Part shown: one piece after another, positions 53,840 to 64,000 of the stretch
Layout of the letters: each line of letters opens with the position of its first letter
Numbering within the stretch: the stretch's first letter is position 1
Assembly: GCA_963969395.1 (NCBI GenBank)
Contig: OZ017802.1
Span: 188,501 to 252,500 of the forward strand
Origin: Pseudoscleropodium purum
Taxonomy: Eukaryota; Streptophyta; Bryopsida; Hypnales; Brachytheciaceae
Length of the DNA stretch: 64,000 nt
Direction: 5' to 3'
Translations under genes and position numbers: made by a program
Notes under the pieces: model-generated
Database searches by the model: none
Told to the model about the DNA's origin: nothing
The model's input: the letters and a program-made list of their open reading frames with translations, nothing else

Positions 53840-56800
53840 TGTCACATGTGCAGTCTAGACGTAAGTATCTTTATACATGAAAACATGGTAAAATGACACA
53901 AATTATTGTCCGAGGGAATTCCAGATGTATTCCCAAATTTCAATATCCAGATAGTCATTTTCTCTTCTATTGACTACTCTCTTCTACTCTTTTCCAAAAT
54001 CAACTATTATTCAGATTCCAATCCAAATCTAGTTTCACTCGGTTTTCAGTTATGTCTCTCAATACATTGGTTTTCAATTCCTCTATTTTACCATTAGAAT
54101 GTCCGCTCTTGATCTTTCGAGGGGTAGGGACTTCACCACTCTTTCTCTAATTCACTATACAAGTAAAAACAAACAAACAAACAAACACCCAAGTACTCAA
54201 GGTATTATAGTACAAAAGGTAAATCCAGATCCTTACAACATTCCGGATGGTCGATCCGGAATGCAAGTCACTCAGGATTGCTTTCACTCCTCCTTACTAC
54301 AATGACAGATCTCAAACGTCCAGAATTTACTAGGAGGGGTAATCTTTCTAGGTGTAAAATGGATCCCAAGGTTGGTAGACCTTCTAGTGAGTGGGAGTTT
54401 CTTCTAACGGTTGCTAATTTCTGTACAAAATCGTTTCCAATTCTAGATTTGCATTCACACCACTCTTCACTAAAAACCGGATTACCGTTCCAGTAGTTCA
54501 AAGGCACCATGCACAACTCCTTTATGTCGTATCTAATAGCATTACAATAGCACTCCCTTAATCCAAACCAGTTATCCGAAATCCGGATTCCTCCTCACCC
54601 ATTCTTATCACATCTCAACACTCCAAGTAACAAACCAACACAATCTAGATATCTGATTGGAGCCAAAATATTCACCAAGTGACTTAAATTAAAGAAGGGA
54701 ATGGAATACAACAAAATAATTACTAGGATGGAATGAGAGGGCAACAAACTTGCTCGCCTTTAAAAATCATAACTAAAGTCAACACCTAAAAAGCCAAAAA
54801 GGCACCCCGGAAATCAAGGCAATCAACTAGTGAACAACCTAAAATATTCAAAACGTTTAAAGCCCAACTATCCCTACAAATCCAGAACCCTTAAAAATCC
54901 GGAACCACTAAAAATCCAAATTCTTAAAAATCTGGAATCCCTAAAAATTCGGAATTCAGGCCCACACTCAGAAAACTTGTTCCGGAATGAAAATCCTACC
55001 TAACTACATGGGCTCTATCTACTCCGCCATGCTTTCTTTAAGTTGCACTTGCTTTGACTGCCCAGAGTCTTCACCAAAACCTTCACTAGTGTATTCTTTA
55101 CTGATGATTGAGTTTGAGGTTTCTGTGAAACCTTGAAAGGTGAGTCTTCCAATTCCGTCTCTTTCTCGGATCCAAACTTCAACACCTCTTCTTCTGACTC
55201 CTTAATCTTCTGAATCTTTGAATCTTTGGCTTACAAAGACTTACTCAGTTCAATCTCAACACGATCTTATTTTGGCGTCAATTGCTGCATCGAGAAGAAA
55301 TCTTGCGAATGAAACCAAGCCGGATTCATCATTATTTCAATCCATATGTTGAGGTTGCCACGAACCATCAATCTGGGTACCAAGAACTTTCCGGCCATGC
55401 TTTTCCGAAGTGGTGGAAAAAGTAGGACGAAAACCCCTTGCTCTATTGGAACAAACTTCTCACTTGCCCCTTTCTCTAGCTCAACAACCATTGATCTTGA
55501 TGGAATTCATGCTTGGCTATTTGATGGTCCCGCAATTGGAGTGAGGATAGACTTTAGTAGCTCCGATTGGGGTTGAATCGGACTACTAGAATCCTATCGG
55601 ATCAGAGTCTGTTGAACTGGAGTATTCCGAAATATGCTCCTAGGGACTTCCGAAAACTCTTCTAAGTCGACATCCCATTCCAGATCCACGTATTCGAGCA
55701 ACTTGCACATGTCCTTCAAAACAATCTCCATCTGGGCTTTGAAGTCAACCAGGATCTTATCATCTTGGATTCTATCATATATTCTTACTTCTCCAACCAA
55801 ACAGTATAGACTTCAGCTCGGATCACTATATGCTCCGGAACCATGATGAGTTCTTTAAAGTCGTGGGCGAGTCGAAGAGCCTCTGTCTCCTTCCATTTCG
55901 TCGCGTTCAACTCCCCCTCCATCTACTCAAGTTAAAACTTGAGGCTATCCTTTTCTTCCCCCAACTTTCAGATTTGTTCCTCTTTCTATTGGAATTCTTT
56001 TAGATTCGAACATTTCTAGATCTCCTCCAAAATTTGGTCTAACTCTACCTTGAATTTGCCTACGATAACAAGCACGTCATCCTTCAGTTCGCCATACATT
56101 GGTTTGACCTACTGCATCCACTGGATTCCGTCTTCAAAGAACTCTAGCTCTTAGGAATGTTTCGGATCTATAATTGGCTCCTCCCATTCTAGTGTTAGCG
56201 CCTTTTCCCGTGCAACCGGATTCGTGGACTTCCTTCATCTCTGGTCCACTACTTCTTCTTCCTCTTCTGATTGCACTTCTTCTTCGGATTCCTTCTCCTC
56301 CTTCTCCAGCTCATCTGTGAAGCCGTACTTCAGGATCTCGACTCCAATGATGTACTCAATCGTCTCCTCTACACTCCAAACCTCCTTGTGGTGATAGAGG
56401 TGGAACATATACGGTATGGTAGGGCTGTGCTTTGCCCGGCCTAGGTGCTCTACTAGTTTGCCCACTATTTTTTGAATCATTCTCTCCCAATGGACGATCT
56501 GGTCCTCGAAAGGCCCGAAAATGGTGTTGGCCACCATGACCATAACCCGAGTAGGCTTTTCTGGATACAAGATTGGAATTAGAAAATTTAGTACTCGTCT
56601 ATGCCTCTTGTTCTTACAATCATTGATGGAAAAACCCTCCTTTGAGTGGGCTTGATTCCGGAACTTTCCAACTATGTACTTATCCGTTCTTTTAGCTAGT
56701 CGGAGTCCATTCTTTTTCAACAAATAGACATCCACCTAGATATCTTCCGTCCAAGCTACGGGTCAACCTCATATTGTCAACTCATACTGATTTGAAACTC

Positions 56801-57453
56801 TGTAAATGAGTTTTTGAATCATCTCTTCATTCTTCATGTTCCATGGCCTATCTAACAATCTGACACACTTGATACACATGAGATTCTCCTCTAACTGTGC
56901 TCGGTGAGCTGGATCAGAAGGGATAGTTGGACAAACCATCCGAGCTACAATTCTAGACTTTTATGTAGCCAGGTCGATAGTCGCCACCATGAATCACCGA
57001 CAATTGATAACCTATTCCGGTATTGATCCTTCCATCTCCTTCCTATTTCGGTTGCTATCTTACCATTCTTCCCTCAACTATACGTTCATCAAATTCAACA
57101 AGCAGAGAAGGAAAGAAAGAGAACTAGCAATGGGTTTAAGTACCCAACACGCAACCAACAGTTCCCAATGGAGAATGGGTAGAAGACCATTCGCCTAATA
57201 GTCTCCTAGTTTCCTAGATTGGAAGTTTAGAACGTAGGTTTTAAGAATCCGGTACTTTTCTGGATTCTGGATCCGGATCGGATTTGTTTCCGTAATATCA
57301 CTAACAGTTTTAGCAATCCGAAAACTCACTATTTCTATCATAGTCATAATGTTGCGAAAATTTCTAGGGGTTACCAAAAAAATAAAATTTGCAAGTCTAT
57401 CTAATCCTAATTCTAGACTAATTTCATCTGGTTTGAGTTTTTGTACTCCCACA
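53840..57453 (-). repeat. E-family copy E4, longest (3.6 kb)
   Basis: Starts TGTCACATGTGCAGTC and ends TTTGTACTCCCACA. It contains the terminal block (53840-about 55010) followed by the whole gag-like gene on the minus strand (55015-56990) and a 460-base leader. The only direct repeat at the flanks is CTAAC, immediately left (53835-53839) and 6 bases beyond the right end (57460-57464), so either the end is really 57459 or the match is chance. No second copy of the terminal block exists, so this is not a standard two-LTR element; the class is unresolved. Confidence 0.7.
55015..56990 (-). pseudogene. gag-like protein of E4, near full length, decayed
   Basis: ATG at 56990 leads to a frame of about 658 codons ending at TAG 55015-55017 (..KKAWRSR). 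Ordered segments: MVCPTIPSDPAHRAQLEENL, LLDRPWNMKNEEMIQKLIYR, NFLIPILYPEKPTRVMVMVAN with ANTIFGPFEDQIVHWERMI, IPYMFHLYHHKEVW, a Glu-rich run (KEEKESEEEVQSEEEEEV), FVLLFPPLRKSMAGKFLVPR, and a Ser/Lys/Gln-rich C-terminus. Several in-frame stops and shifts interrupt it. No RT, protease or zinc knuckle is visible. Conservation with E2 over the region around NFLIPILYP shows that it was under coding constraint. A gag-like role is inference. Confidence 0.55.
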
Positions 57454-59115
57454 CGAATACTAACAATATTAGGAACTATTTAAAGGATTGAAAGGAAACA
57501 ATAATATACAATGGGAACCTTATACATCCGTCATATTATTTTACTTTCTAAATAGTGGAGGAACAACAAAGAGGATGTAGAGATTCATTGAGTCACTTGA
57601 ACCGCAATCAAAGTAGGCTGACAAAAATAGAATCTTCTAACCCAATGCCTCCAAGATGAACAACACCAACTTTGCTTGCAAGATTTTCACGCATAGATAT
57701 ACCAAAATATGGGTAACGCGCTTTCCAAATCACTAGCATCAACTTCATAAACCAAAATTGCTCATGTGTTGTGCAATCAATCTTGAATGAGATTACTATG
57801 AATTGGTACACACAAACTTGTGAATCCTAAGTCCCACGCAAGCAACCATGAACATTTCCATGAAGACGCCCACCCTCCACGTCCATACTCAAGCATTGTA
57901 ATAAGAAAAAAAAAACGGTTGCATGGGGTGATATGGTCTATACATGCTACAAACAAAACGGAAGACAAAACAAAAGAGACGACGACAACTAAGAGATTCG
58001 ATCTACAATAATAGGATCTAATCCAAAAATCTTGGATAATGTATGATTCAAATCTAAGTGGACTTTGCAATGAACGGCGAAGATTGACTCAGAATGTATT
58101 CCATGTATTTACAGTACATTAGAATATTTTTATCACTAACAGTGGGGAATTTTATATCTTCTCCAAAACACATGTTTTCTAGGATTCAACTGTTAGCCAT
58201 CCTAGGGTCTATGGGAATGTTGCTTCTAGCACAAAAAAATTAGCATAAACACTCCATTTTCTATCCATTTTTCAAATGTAGAAGGGAATGCCATGTAAAC
58301 TCCAAAATTCCAGTGAAAAATGCAACTAAACTCTATGCATCAACAACAATCCCTTGCACAACAAATTATGTATCAAACTATATGGAAACCACTCGATATT
58401 CATCGTTTGATTTTCCTCTACAAAGTACTTTTCATTTTCTTTACAAATCTGATGTACTTTTAATTCTCATAAAGTACTTTCTGTAGCTTTAAGAAAACAT
58501 TTTTTCAAATAGATGTCTACTGAATACAAAACTTGACAAGTTTACTCACCCAATTGATTTGATGACAAGCCAAAAATGTTTAATTCTTCAATATAAAAAA
58601 GTACTCAAACCTTAGTACCTCCCCTAAAAGTACTTTTCTAATGTACTTTTTAGAGGGGTGTAGTGTACTTCCACCCTATATTTGTGAATAATACATGGCA
58701 TTTTACTAGTACGTAGCTAAGGTACACATTTAGAGTTTAAATGATGGCATTCATGTAAATTGTGGCATTGCCCTTGGCAAAGTATATATTATAGTTGGAG
58801 TTCCTAGTGGGTACCAAAAGACTACCAGTAGTAGTGGATATAGTCAAGCACCACAATTAATCAAGGCATTGGAAGAGTATGTCCCATTTATAGAAGGTAG
58901 ATTTAGAGTCATGGGATAGTGCTTATTTCTCTTTTATAGTCAATAATGATAAAAATAGATTATCAATTACACTCAAATGTTTGAAATTGTAAGTAGAATG
59001 TTGAAATGAAGAGACCACAATGTCTATTGTGGTTTTGTAGAGAAAGTATTGTAGGCATCCGCACCATTGTAAGTAGGACATTGGGATGAGAAAACTAGTG
59101 TCCACTGAGTGAAGG
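57454..59115. other. Intergenic, AT-rich
   Basis: No supportable gene. The 58590-58680 stretch has several AAAGTACTTTT words in inverted orientation around CCTCTAAAAAG/CCCCTAAAAG, perhaps a small foldback element, but no borders were found. Confidence 0.45.
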
Positions 59116-59365
59116 TAATAATAAGGTCTTCAAACCACTTGGGTCAACTATGGAGAGAGAATTTGGAAAAAGAAATACAAAATTTATAGAATTCAATTTT
59201 GACCTCCTCTTTAAAAAGTATACTCATACATTGCTCTTTGCACACTATGGTGTGTAAGAGTGTTTTTCAAGGAGGAGGCAAAGTCAGGTTCTACAAATTT
59301 TGTACTTATTTTCCCCTAATTCTCTCTCCATTGTTGTCCTAGGTGGTTCGAAGATCTTATTATCA
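59116..59365. mobile_element. Foldback MITE with arms of about 105 bp
   Basis: The left arm TAATAATAAGGTCTTCAAAC continues CACTTGGGTCAACTATGGAG and AGAGAATT. The right arm reverse-complemented reads TGATAATAAGATCTTCGAAC, CACCTAGGACAACAATGGAG, AGAGAATT, and continues matching through AATACAAAATTTATAGAA to CTCCTCTTTAAAAA. The loop is only about 40 bases. A third, partial copy of the left arm follows at about 59378-59420 (AACAAGGTCTTTGAACCACTTGAGTCAAC). The superfamily was not determined. Confidence 0.75.
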
Positions 59366-61599
59366 TAAAGATGCCAACAAGGTCTTTGAACCACTTGAGT
59401 CAACAACGAAAAAAACAAGAATGCAAAAATTGTATAATCAAATTCTACATGTATATTTGATGGATATTGGAAATTTTCTATAAAGATTTTTGGATTTATT
59501 GCTTATAATTCTTGTGTTTTGCATTTAAATATGTAGCTTCTTTATTATTGCATCACTTTTAGGTAATTACTGATGGAGAATTCTTTCAAACCTATGCTTT
59601 AAAGTAGTTCTAGAAACTCCCGTTTCCCTAAAAAAACTCCCCAAGTTTTGAATATGATGTTCTATCTATATATATTTTTTGTATTTATTATTTTTTTTTC
59701 TGATTTATTTCTAAAATCAATTTTTAATAGAAATATTGCACTAATCACTTTTGTGCTTTTAGATTTTTTTAATTTAGATTTATTGGTATTTTCTCAAATT
59801 ATTATTGTAGAATTTTTTCATTCCTTTTTCTTCAATGCTTTTTCTAGTTTTCACACTAATATCCTAAAGTTCCCATTGCTATTTAATAAGAATTCATCAA
59901 TTTTTAGTTATAGATTAATCTTTTTATCTAATAAATCCAAACTCACAATTTCATACCATTTGTTTAAATTTTACAAGTTCCAATTCATGAGCCAATGGAA
60001 TGACTCATATAGGATATGTATCTATGTTATAGGTATGTATGTTATAGACTCCTTCAATGGTTGTAGGATATTAATGTTATAGGTACATATTTTGTAAACA
60101 ACTTCAATGGTTGTAGAATATCTATTTTCACTTAGGCTCATAGGCTCACAATTCTAAGCTTACATGCTAGTATTGTTGAAGTTATGACACAATAAGCCCA
60201 AAATTTAGTGTATACTCTCAACTCAATTCTTCAATATAATAAATTAGAAATTCAAAATCAATAGTCTAAAAATTTTAGACTAAAAAAATTCATAGTTTCA
60301 TATTCTAGATACACAAGATGAAAAAAAAATACATTTTCTTCATTTCACTTTAAATAAAAATATTTTGCAAACTATGTAGTTAAAGTTTTTGGAATTTCTT
60401 CTATATATTTTTCTGTTAGTCTAATTTAAGATTCCCCATAGTTAGATATGCAAAAAAAACAATTCAGAACCTTTTTGTTCTTTGCAATAGAAATGGCATG
60501 TTTGATTTGTTTTTGATGGAAAAAAGGCGTTGGGACTTTCAAAGGTTGGTTGTAGGCTCCATCTTTCCAAATTTACCCTTAGCAAACGAGCTTCACATTC
60601 CTTCTCATAGATTCAAGCTTCATATTCATAAACTTCATTTCAATAAACTAGTCACCTCAAATTCAAAAAATATCAATTTTATGGTTATATTTCATATTAA
60701 AAGTAAAGAGCAAGAATTGTTCAAAATACATTGCAAAGGTGATCCATTGATTAAGCATCTTTTTCTTCAAAGAAATTAGTATTACCATAACAAAGGAATA
60801 TGCAATACAATTCACCAAAAATGCATTCAAGCAACTTCTTTTTCCAAACATCGGATGAAAAAAATGCTTTTCCCACCTTGAAGTCCCACTTGAAGTCATC
60901 CAAAGGACAAAAATGTCCATTTAGGGATAAAGTTGAAATACATAAGAGGGCATTTTGAGTCTTTTGTATGATTTCAAGAGAGGCCTCAAGGATGTGAAAA
61001 AACATTTTTTCTTCCAATCCTTATGAAAGAGTTCCTTGAATCAAATGTCAATGAGAAATGTTCTATATTTCTTCTTTGTCATAGTTTTTTACATTTCTAT
61101 ATAAGAAATTTTAAATCCATAGATCATTGCATAGTGTATTTTTGCATTGCATACCACATGTGAATTCAAGCTAGAAAATTGATCTTTTGGGAATTTGAGA
61201 CCGTATATTGAAACAAAGCTTATAAGTTTGGTTTCTATTCGAATTTGAAAAATTCCTAACTTTTGAATATTCCATTGCAATTTGAACTTTGGGCCTCTTA
61301 TAATGGATTGTTAAATTTTTAATTTTAGAATGATACATCAAAAGAATCTACACCATAGCATTATACACTACAATATAAACCAATGGAGAAATTTTCAAAT
61401 TTTTTTTAGCATATTTTGCATTTCATATGAATTTTTATCACTTCTCATTAAAAAAAATAACAATAATTTTAAATTAGAAAAAAAAATCTGAAATTTTTGT
61501 AATTAAGACATGTATACAAGACATGTAATTACATTTATGAAAGATAAATACGAACAATTTCATTCATATATAGTTTGCAGAATAGGAGAATAGAGAGGA
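59366..61599. other. AT-rich intergenic DNA
   Basis: No gene, RNA or well-bounded repeat apart from the partial foldback-arm copy at the start. Open frames (up to 144 codons, 59648-60082) are Phe/Ile/Leu-rich products of AT content. Confidence 0.5.
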
Positions 61600-62874
61600 G
61601 CTTCAATGTCTGAGAAAGTGATCACAGGAGCGCGCTTTCAGGGTTAAGTGGAGGTGCGACGGGCGTCGAGCTGGTACACAGTAACTTACGCACGACTGAA
61701 TGCCTGGTCCTTCGTCTGCTTCTCAGCTTGCTTACTGTTTCTTTTCCTTCTTCTTCACTTCCCTTAGCCGACTGCCTTCACGTTGTCACTTTGTTTGCTC
61801 GCTCTCAGCTTCGATCGTCCCTCTTCTCTCCTCCTCTCTTCTCCCTTCTGCTGCTGCTCGCCTCCTTCCCGACGGACTGCTCTGCCGCCTTCTAGGTCCG
61901 CCCCCACCGGATCCCTCTTCTGGCCTTGCCTTGTCTTGCCTGCCTTGTTTTTGCTCTGGATCCCGATTGTTGCCTCTAAACCTGCTGCTTTGCTTGCGTC
62001 TTATGTTGATGCCATCGTTCTCGCGTGCTCGGCGTTATCGTCTTGGCTCGGATCTTCTGCTTTCGTGCTCCCTGCCGATGCTCGGACCCCTGGGACTTTC
62101 GTCCTTTTAGGGTATTACGTTAGGGCACGTGCCATTCCCTTAGGGTTATCAACTGTCCTTACCTATCACTGCTCCGTGTCGCCATGGAGGTTGGCGTTTG
62201 GGACAACCATCCTCGTTGGGAACCCGTTGGGGCGTCCATTCAGCTTTTTCGGATGTTGTAGGACAGCGTGCTGCTGAGTGTCCGTGAGTCTTGGATGACG
62301 CGATCACCGCGGTGTGTGTCTGTCTGAGAGCACAGTGTGCACTTGTCTGTTTCTTCCCTTCGCTTGATACTGTAATTTCACAGGCGGGCGTTGAAGAGAA
62401 GATTATCTCGTGCAGGCTGGCTACCTTGTGAAAGTTAAGGTTTCCCCGACGTCGTATTCTCGACAAGGAAAGCTTAGCTCCGCAGGTCTTGGGTACGGAC
62501 GGAAAACATGAGATTTGCGTGGTATGCAGAATTGAGGGCTTGTGTACTATGTGTGGATAAAGCTTTGAATGTATCTGAAGGAATCTAGGCCTTCTTAGAA
62601 CGAATTTTTTGTTCAAATGTGGGGCAAGATTCGGCGTTGTCATAACAATTCTAACAAAATTGTGGTAATTGGATGTCTGACCTGACTGAAACAGGTTGTC
62701 TTGTGTGGACTGACTCATACATGAATCTGTAGGTGCGTATCAGATTCAAAGCCCTATAAGTGTTTCGATGAGTAATACGTTCGTCGATATTGAGTGGTGG
62801 CAAGAGACTGTACTTCGCCTCACTTCGTGTGTGGTCAGCAGATTGTAGGTTGCCTTTCGTAGCTGACTTAAACC
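61600..62874 (+). promoter_or_regulatory. Promoter and 5' leader of the Sec24-like gene
   Basis: Composition changes abruptly near 61600 from AT-rich to GC/CT-rich, with long pyrimidine tracts (TTCTTTTCCTTCTTCTTCAC, CTCTTCTCTCCTCCTCTC), typical of plant 5' untranslated leaders. ATATATAG at 61567 is a possible TATA box. Long open frames (61700-62110, 61783-62277) are Leu/Ser/Pro-rich translations of these tracts and are not taken as genes. An untranslated exon/intron arrangement before the ATG at 62875 is possible. Confidence 0.5.
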
Positions 62875-63346
62875 ATGGGGAGAGAGGGTGAGTGGTCATC
62901 CCCTGGCCAGTATCCCCCAGGATCGCAGCCTTCAGGTTATCCTCCCCAAACTATGCAGTCATACCCTGGGGCCTCCGGTGGCCAATATGCTCCAGGGACC
63001 GCACCAACGCAACCTGCTACGAGGGGTCCTTCTCCACCAGGGCCACCGCCATCCCCTTACGGCAATGCCGCTCCGTCTTTACGGCCCCCTGGACCTCAGT
63101 TTGGCAGCACGCCTCCGGGAGTGCGACCCCAGTGGGCGGGTGCTGCTGGTGGACCGATGGTTCGATCTTCTGCAGCTTCCGGCCCTCCAGGGCCTCCACC
63201 AAACGCAGGGCCTCCAGGACAGAGCCCTTTATCGAATCGTAGCTACGGGGGTCCTCCTCCGGGAGGGCCTCTTCAATTGAGACCCCAAATCCCTCCACCG
63301 ACCATTCCGAGCGCCAATGCTGCTCAAGGAATGACTGGGCCTTCAG
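62875..63346 (+). CDS. Sec24-like COPII coat protein, first coding exon
   Basis: ATG at 62875 in a strong context (TAAACCATGGGG) encodes about 157 residues very rich in Pro, Gly, Ser and Gln (PPGPPPSPYG, GPPGPPPNAGPPGQSPLSNR, QIPPPTIPSANAAQGMTGPSG). The exon ends at donor CCTTCAG|GTCAGT at 63346/63347; reading on gives a stop at 63375. Plant Sec24 proteins begin with this kind of disordered Pro/Gly/Gln-rich segment before the zinc-finger, trunk and gelsolin-like domains. If this is Sec24 it selects cargo for ER-to-Golgi COPII vesicles. No folded domain is within the window, so the identity rests on composition only and other Pro-rich proteins are possible. Confidence 0.5.
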
Positions 63347-64000
63347 GTCAGTCATCTCTCACTCCATCCAGCTAGAGCCGTGCAAGTACCGGTGGTTTCA
63401 TGAATGTTGATGTGATAATCCGTAGAACAGCCTGCTGTAGTGTCATAAAGTCTGGTATTGTTAGAATTATTTTAAAATCCTTACAGTGAGTAGACATGCT
63501 AGCACCTGGTGATATTGGACATTCGTTTCATAGTGCTGTTATTAGTGAGCGATATTATCACTGGGATTTTGGAAACGGGAGTCAATACTCGTGATACTAG
63601 GTTGTTATTCCACGGATTATGAGAGTGTGAAAGTGGATGTTGGCCTAGTCGGTCGATGACTTCCGACGGAAATTAGTTGGGAATGCCTTTAATAGTTTGC
63701 GTAGTCTAATCCGAGATTGCACCGGAATTGGTTTCGACACACGAGCATTCGTTAGACGCAAATTAATGATTCATTACTTGACGAAACTCGACTGATTATT
63801 TTTCTACCCAATCAGGATTGGTGAGGTTCCTATGATTTGCATGCATCACCGCTTACCTGAGATTGTGGAAAACGTAGACTTTGGCAAGTTACATCTGGTT
63901 GAACGTTAATTTTGGGGGTTGAGTTTTAGATTTGGAGTTTCCGTTTTCCTGCAGTTTTTCTTGATCAATTTGAGGCCAATCAGGAAGAATGGGCACAATC
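63347..64000 (+). other. Start of an intron of the Sec24-like gene
   Basis: Follows the GTCAGT donor and runs off the window. Composition is intermediate, with no further coding segment recognisable. An acceptor was not identified. Confidence 0.45.

Noticed and set aside
53840..57464. A perfect CTAAC target duplication for E4
   Set aside because: The right copy lies 6 bases beyond the conserved CCCACA end shared with E2, so it may be coincidence; it is not used as evidence for the class.
61700..62277. Leu/Ser/Pro-rich ORFs upstream of the Sec24-like ATG
   Set aside because: They are translations of pyrimidine-rich leader DNA, overlap in two frames, and lack motifs.
1..64000. tRNA, rRNA or other structural RNA genes
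   Set aside because: Looked for B-box-like GGTTCRANNC sequences and rRNA-like conserved blocks by eye and found none convincing; a covariance-model scan would be needed to exclude them.

Overview
This window is eukaryotic nuclear DNA from a land plant, most likely a moss. The clearest host gene is a long PLS-DYW pentatricopeptide repeat (PPR) RNA-editing factor of the type expanded in mosses. Intergenic DNA is very AT-rich, introns have GT..AG borders, and the transposon mixture is plant-like (hAT, CACTA, piggyBac, a DUF7869-type transposase and a gag-like retroelement family). The moss assignment is inference; I cannot name a species. About 60-70% of the window is transposon-derived or featureless AT-rich DNA.

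Layout. 1-845: diverged copy of a CCGGAT-rich repeat family (called E here). 1452-7893: element carrying a decayed DUF7869-type transposase gene (3257-7408) and peppered with a palindrome of core TCGGCTGCCAGCCGA. 9716-10007: hAT MITE. 12007-33126: an E-family element split in two by an apparently single giant hAT transposon at 12117-30753 (18.6 kb). The split is supported by inverted TIRs (CAGGSTTGAC), two distinct correctly oriented ends and an 8-bp target duplication (AATATTCA/AATATCCA, 7/8). The giant carries four genes: hAT transposase and a RING-finger/coiled-coil protein on the minus strand, a GSY-rich protein sharing an N-terminal zinc-finger-like domain with the RING protein, and a protein-kinase-like protein on the plus strand. 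Each gene is preceded by a GC-rich patch of CGTCCG-type repeats like those at the two ends. All four genes are broken, largely by in-frame TAG codons. 33133-34970: decayed piggyBac transposase. 34971-40146: AT-rich. 40147-40506: small membrane-protein ORF facing the PPR locus. 40530-46370: PPR-DYW gene, with exons encoding an OSB-type PDF motif just upstream in the same orientation. 47147-47556: two CACTA-type MITEs. 47749-49211, 50268-about 51720 and 53840-57453: further E-family copies, the last with a decayed gag-like gene. 52386-52670: a second kind of hAT MITE. 59116-59365: foldback element. 62875-end: first coding exon of a Pro/Gly-rich Sec24-like COPII coat protein.

The part most worth following up is the giant hAT. 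Ordinary hAT elements are roughly 2.5-5 kb and encode one transposase; this one is several times larger and appears to carry kinase, RING and paired zinc-finger-like cargo under a shared repeat-based promoter architecture. Two of its own ~300-bp MITE relatives (TSDs GTCACATG and CCGGACTG) have inserted into its transposase gene and into the promoter patch of its RING gene.
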